Shown piece by piece: positions 60,268 through 64,000 of a stretch of 64,000 bases of DNA. The stretch comes from Sedimenticola selenatireducens (GTDB taxonomy: Bacteria; Pseudomonadota; Gammaproteobacteria; Chromatiales; Chromatiaceae). The position numbers and the translations under genes were made by a program. The notes beneath the pieces were generated by a model. The model was not told the DNA's origin, made no database searches, and was given only the letters and a program-made list of their open reading frames with translations. Numbering within the stretch: the stretch's first letter is position 1; every line of letters starts with the position of its first letter. Location of the stretch: contig NZ_VMNH01000013.1 in the NCBI RefSeq assembly GCF_007625115.1, forward strand, positions 124,001 through 188,000. Direction: 5' to 3'.

Positions 60268-60963
60268 TCAGTCGTTAACTAATAGCCCAATTTTTCTGAG
60301 GATATCCAGCGGTTCAGCAATACAATCATCTGCGCCCCAACTGTCGGGCTGATCCTTTTCATCTAAATAGCCGAACAGCGCCGTGAGTGTGGCTGTGCCC
60401 GCATCACGTCCTGCAACAATGTCCCGTTCTGCATCGCCGATATAAAGGCAGGCCTTCGGTGTAATGCCAGCGCTCTTGCACGCATAAAGTATAGGCCCGG
60501 GATGGGGTTTGCTGTTAGGCGTCGTATCTCCGCTGATGATGCATGCAGCACGATGGGTCAGGCCCATTCCTTGCATCAGCGGATCAGTGAGCCAAGCGGG
60601 TTTGTTCGTGACAATTCCCCAGCCTATTCCATGCTGCTCCAACTGTTCGAGTACCTGAGGCATGTCGGGAAACAGCACTGTTTCACGGGCGATATTTTTT
60701 TGATAAATATCCAGGAGATCCTCACGGTACTGCTGAAACTCAGGGTGTTCAGGTTCAATGCCAAACCCTGCACGGATCAGGGCGATACCACCATGCGATA
60801 CATGGGGGCGAATCTTTGCGAACGGCAATGGGTCCCGGCCATGTTTTTCCAGCGTCTGGTTCAGTGCATAAGCCAGATCGGGCGCGGTATCGGCCAGGGT
60901 GCCATCCAGATCAAACAGTACCAGATGAATAGGGCGACCGCCGAAGGAGGCCTTATGATTCAT
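60268..60963 (-). CDS. mupP: HAD phosphatase, probable MurNAc-6-phosphate phosphatase (MupP)
   Basis: 231 residues, a HAD hydrolase with [14 protein letters not shown] and [15 protein letters not shown]. Automatic annotation would call it phosphoglycolate phosphatase (Gph). Its position between ubiG and yciK, and the closing [15 protein letters not shown], match Pseudomonas MupP, which removes phosphate from MurNAc-6-phosphate in cell-wall recycling. Its start overlaps the ubiG stop by 11 bases. A Gph role remains possible. Confidence 0.75.
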   Translation of the reverse strand: MNHKASFGGRPIHLVLFDLDGTLADTAPDLAYALNQTLEKHGRDPLPFAKIRPHVSHGGIALIRAGFGIEPEHPEFQQYREDLLDIYQKNIARETVLFPDMPQVLEQLEQHGIGWGIVTNKPAWLTDPLMQGMGLTHRAACIISGDTTPNSKPHPGPILYACKSAGITPKACLYIGDAERDIVAGRDAGTATLTALFGYLDEKDQPDSWGADDCIAEPLDILRKIGLLVND

Positions 60964-61675
60964 CTGAATCCTTGCTGCAACTCACCATGTAATTGACATC
61001 GACATCGCCAGGTACAAGCCGGTAATGGCCTGTTAATGGGTTGTAGGTTAAGCCGATCATCTCATTGCACTGAAGATCAGCATGACGAATCCAGCTGTCC
61101 AGTTCAGAGGGTTTGATGAATTTGGAGAAATCATGAGTCCCTCTGGGTAACAGGCGCAACAGGTATTCGGCCCCCACAATGGCAAACAGATAGGATTTTG
61201 GATTGCGATTAAGGGTGGAGAAAAAGATGTGCCCACCCGGTTTTGCCAGTCGTGCGCAGGCCGCTACTACAGAGGAGGGATCGGGCACGTGTTCCAGCAT
61301 CTCCATGCAGGTGACGACATCAAACGACGCGGGCTGTTCGTCGGCCAACTGTTCTACCGGAATTCTTTGGTAATGAACGTCCAGGTCAGATTCGAGTAGA
61401 TGTAATCTGGCTACTTCAAGGGGTGCTTCGCCCATGTCGATGCCGGTAACATCGGCACCTTCACGTGCCATGCTTTCTGAAAGAATACCGCCGCCACAGC
61501 CGACATCAAGTACCCGCTTGCCCTGTAGACCGGCTATCTGGTTGATATAACCGAGACGCAGGGGATTGATTTCGTGCAGGGGTTTGAATTCGCTGTGTGG
61601 ATCCCACCAGCGGGCGGCCAGTTCTTCGAATTTGCTGATCTCGGCGTGATCGACATTGATGCTGCTGTCAGTCAT
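60953..61675 (-). CDS. ubiG: Ubiquinone biosynthesis O-methyltransferase
   Basis: 240 residues. SAM motif I is [20 protein letters not shown]. It starts with [26 protein letters not shown], a UbiG signature. It performs both O-methylations of ubiquinone synthesis, which shows an aerobic or nitrate-linked respiratory chain using ubiquinone. It is first of the ubiG-mupP-yciK operon. Confidence 0.95.
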   Translation of the reverse strand: MTDSSINVDHAEISKFEELAARWWDPHSEFKPLHEINPLRLGYINQIAGLQGKRVLDVGCGGGILSESMAREGADVTGIDMGEAPLEVARLHLLESDLDVHYQRIPVEQLADEQPASFDVVTCMEMLEHVPDPSSVVAACARLAKPGGHIFFSTLNRNPKSYLFAIVGAEYLLRLLPRGTHDFSKFIKPSELDSWIRHADLQCNEMIGLTYNPLTGHYRLVPGDVDVNYMVSCSKDSDES

Positions 61676-61924
61676 GTTATTGAGCTCTTCACTCTCTCAT
61701 TAATTATCTATTGGGTGGCTCGAAGTCGGCAATGCCGACAGCAAGACAGAGTATACCCTAGGAGTCTGTCGGATTTAATGCTGCTTGGCTGGAAATCCCT
61801 GGATGGCGATCAGCTCAGCCATCAGACTCGTTAAATAGGCTCGCTATTCACCTTGTCCGATAATCTAATTTGATTCGTCCCCAGTGTTTTCGCTCCAACC
61901 GGATTAATCCGGCAGTCTCACAGA

Positions 61925-62401
61925 TCACTCCATGGCTTCTCGTATGATCCCTTCATAGAGTGTGATCAGCGCTTTTTCTGCTTCGTCTGCTTTACCCAGC
62001 ATGTGTGGGCTTCGGTAAGTCAGGAACACTGATCCGGGATGGGATTGCAGTGTGTAGATGCCAACTGTCAGCGGACAAATGGAGAGGTTCGCGGGGTGAG
62101 CGCTGGACATCTGATGGGATAGCTTGATGTTGCAGAACTCAAATGACTCGGCTTTTTCATAAATGGCATTGGCAAGGCCGGTGTCGGCTGCAGTGCGGTT
62201 GAACATGTCGCTGATGTGCAGGGTGTTTGTGATCAGCATGCCGCGGCCAGTGATGGCGATATCCAGATTGGATTTGATCGAATCATAGTCGTCCTGCAGC
62301 TGGTAGACGACGATAGGGGCGTCTTTAGGGGTAATGGGTTCCTGGGCCAGCGCCAGTGTGCTATGGGTAAGTAGTAAAATCAGTGTGAGGTGGCGCATCA
62401 T
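61925..62401 (-). CDS. Exported DUF302 protein
   Basis: 158 residues with a signal peptide ending LALA. The DUF302 fold includes DDYDSIKSNLDIAITGRGM and LSICPLTVGIYTLQS. The start is one of two adjacent ATG codons behind AAAGGAG. DUF302 proteins are common in sulfur oxidisers, but their function is unclear. Confidence 0.85.
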   Translation of the reverse strand: MMRHLTLILLLTHSTLALAQEPITPKDAPIVVYQLQDDYDSIKSNLDIAITGRGMLITNTLHISDMFNRTAADTGLANAIYEKAESFEFCNIKLSHQMSSAHPANLSICPLTVGIYTLQSHPGSVFLTYRSPHMLGKADEAEKALITLYEGIIREAME

Positions 62402-62505
62402 TGACTCCTTTAATACCTGATGTGCATGAATAACATTAGGGTAACAGGTGAGAAGCAGCAGTAGTCACCTATATTCCCCTTTAATACAGATATACAGATA
62501 GATAA

Positions 62506-63885
62506 TTATTCAAATTCAGCGATACGCTCCTGCCAGATCTGGGCCTGCTGGATGATCTCCTGGCTGTCGAGCGTGGTAAGGCGGCCACCGTGGAGAACCT
62601 GCTTTCCGGCGATCCACACATCCGTTACTTTCTCTCTGCCGGTGGCATAGACGAGCTGGGATATCGGATGATAGATCGGTTGTGTCTCCAGACCTCCCAG
62701 ATTGACCGCCGTGAGATCGGCGGCCTTACCCGCTTCCAGTGAGCCTGTCTTATCGGCAATGCCTAATGCAATGGCACCATTGATTGTCGCCATGCGTAGG
62801 GCTGTGTGTGCCGGTATGGCACTCGCGTCATTGGCGATACCTTTGGCAAGCAGTGCGGCAGTGTGCATCTCACTGAACATATCGAGATCATTATTACTGG
62901 CCGCGCCGTCGGTTCCAAGGGCGATATTAATGCCTGCCTGATGGAGCGTTGCCACTGGGCAGAAGCCTGAGGCCAATTTCAGATTGGATTCAGGACAATG
63001 AACCACACTGGCTCCACTGCTGGCGAAAAGTTCGATCTCTTCCGGTTCAAGCTGGGTCATGTGTACGGCGGTTAGGGCGGGGGAGAGGAGTCCCAGCTGT
63101 TGGAGCCGTTCAATCGGCCGGTTACCGTAGTGACTTATCCCCTGGCTAATCTCATCTTTGGTTTCATGCACATGCATGTGTATAGGGATCTCCAATTCAT
63201 CAGCCAGTACCCGAATGCGTTTAAATGGGGCGTCGGACACGGTATAGGGGGCATGGGGTGCAAAGGCGGTGCTGATCAGGCTGTGACTGCGAAACTGATC
63301 ATGTACCTCCAGTCCTCGGCTGATGTACTCATCGGCGTTATTGGCCCAGGCTGAGGGAAAGTCAATAGTGATCAGGCCGACAACGGCTCGCATGCCGGCT
63401 GCGGCACAGACCTTGCCGGTGACCTCTGGGAAGAAGTACATGTCGTTAAAGCAGGTGGTGCCACCTCGGATCATCTCTGCGATGGCCAGGCGAGTGCCAT
63501 CGGCAATGAATTCTTCGTTGATCCAGCGTCCTTCCGTAGGCCAGATGTGCTCGTTAAGCCAAGTCATCAGTGGCAGGTCATCTGCCAAGCCGCGCATCAA
63601 ACTCATGCTGGCATGGGTGTGGGCATTGATCAGCCCGGGTATCAGCGCATGCCGTGGGAGCTCATGTACGCTCTTGGGTTGATACTTTGCACGGGCCTGG
63701 TCGGCGGGCAGTATCTCCAGGATTTTACCTCCCTGGACGGCCAGGGCGTGATCAATGAGGACCTGCTGCTCAGGAATGACCGGAATAATCCATCGAGCAA
63801 ATATGAGTGTATCAATTATCAAGTGTCTGTCCGTTTGGTGTGCGCCTGTCGGGCTTAATCGGTTAGAATAAACCGAATTTGCCAT
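62506..63885 (-). CDS. mtaD: 5-methylthioadenosine/S-adenosylhomocysteine deaminase
   Basis: 459 residues from the ATG at 63885. It is an amidohydrolase with metal ligands His89 and His91 in NAHTHASM, HMHVHETKDE, and the catalytic GTDGAASNNDLDM. It deaminates 5'-methylthioadenosine in the variant methionine salvage route known from Pseudomonas (through methylthioinosine). It is divergent from the mtnA start, which encodes the isomerase of the same pathway. Confidence 0.88.
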   Translation of the reverse strand: MANSVYSNRLSPTGAHQTDRHLIIDTLIFARWIIPVIPEQQVLIDHALAVQGGKILEILPADQARAKYQPKSVHELPRHALIPGLINAHTHASMSLMRGLADDLPLMTWLNEHIWPTEGRWINEEFIADGTRLAIAEMIRGGTTCFNDMYFFPEVTGKVCAAAGMRAVVGLITIDFPSAWANNADEYISRGLEVHDQFRSHSLISTAFAPHAPYTVSDAPFKRIRVLADELEIPIHMHVHETKDEISQGISHYGNRPIERLQQLGLLSPALTAVHMTQLEPEEIELFASSGASVVHCPESNLKLASGFCPVATLHQAGINIALGTDGAASNNDLDMFSEMHTAALLAKGIANDASAIPAHTALRMATINGAIALGIADKTGSLEAGKAADLTAVNLGGLETQPIYHPISQLVYATGREKVTDVWIAGKQVLHGGRLTTLDSQEIIQQAQIWQERIAEFE

Positions 63886-64000
63886 GGGTTTAAACAAGAT
63901 GGAAGCACAACCGCTCACGATTCGCGCGAATCCTGATAAAGCCATTGTCTGGGAACATGATCGACTCTATCTGCTGGACCAGCGAATTTTGCCTACACAA
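63884..64000 (+). CDS. mtnA: Methylthioribose-1-phosphate isomerase (5' end only)
   Basis: Only 39 codons are visible before the window ends. The reading AIVWEHDRLYLLDQRILPTQ matches the conserved start of MtnA. The possible ATG codons are at 63884 (overlapping the mtaD ATG as CATG) and 63899. It belongs to methionine salvage with mtaD. Confidence 0.7.
   Translation, partial: MGLNKMEAQPLTIRANPDKAIVWEHDRLYLLDQRILPTQ

Overview
The window looks like chromosome of a free-living or symbiotic gammaproteobacterium that can oxidise reduced sulfur. The gene content is gammaproteobacterial: ubiG, hflD, mnmA, rluE, nudJ, rimK, rof, hrpA, and acnA with acnB. Two blocks keep gene orders known from Escherichia and Pseudomonas: rluE-nudJ-mnmA-hflD, and mtnA/mtaD-ubiG-mupP-yciK. 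A Tat-exported flavocytochrome c sulfide dehydrogenase (fccA-fccB) and a PEP-CTERM surface protein fit a Chromatiales-like sulfur oxidiser, but the sequence alone does not fix the genus. No rRNA, tRNA, CRISPR array, transposase or prophage was found.

Layout. Positions 1-6.1 kb hold a minus-strand operon of three large exported proteins of unknown role. One of them, at 1087-3423, carries the signature residues of the anthrax edema factor / ExoY nucleotidyl cyclase toxins behind a polymorphic-toxin-like hydrophobic linker. This is the most unusual locus in the window. From 6.3 to 13 kb there are small membrane and secreted proteins, fccAB with an upstream 16-bp perfect palindrome, a Rof antiterminator, a LysR regulator and a DUF1127 protein. 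From 13 to 24.3 kb lie periplasmic MsrA, a zinc-independent quinone-reductase-like enzyme, a Na/Pi symporter, RhlE helicase, a methyltransferase, an Epd/GAPDH enzyme, the PEP synthase regulator, and proton-translocating transhydrogenase (pntAA-pntAB-pntB).

From 24.4 to 26.8 kb is a rimB-rimK-aspartoacylase-like operon that probably modifies ribosomal protein S6. From 27 to 38.6 kb there are a coiled-coil exported protein, AcnA, the PEP-CTERM protein, ferredoxin-NADP reductase, an Lrp regulator divergent from a class V aminotransferase, and a chemotaxis receptor with a periplasmic CXXCH. From 38.8 to 53.5 kb lie HrpA, a CHASE-GGDEF cyclase, YchJ, an OmpA protein, PurB, AcnB, and a large PAS-GGDEF-EAL protein that also carries a periplasmic CXXCH. 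From 53.8 to 64 kb is the conserved housekeeping block: hflD, mnmA, a tandem pair of paralogous secreted proteins, nudJ, rluE, a third GGDEF protein, yciK, a mupP-like phosphatase, ubiG, DUF302, mtaD, and the start of mtnA running off the window.

Common themes are electron flow (FccAB, Fpr, transhydrogenase, two aconitases), envelope redox protection (MsrA), and redox-linked signalling (two haem-c-type sensors and three GGDEF proteins, all with an I-site). Several convergent gene pairs are separated by long palindromes that lack U-tracts, which do not look like ordinary intrinsic terminators.
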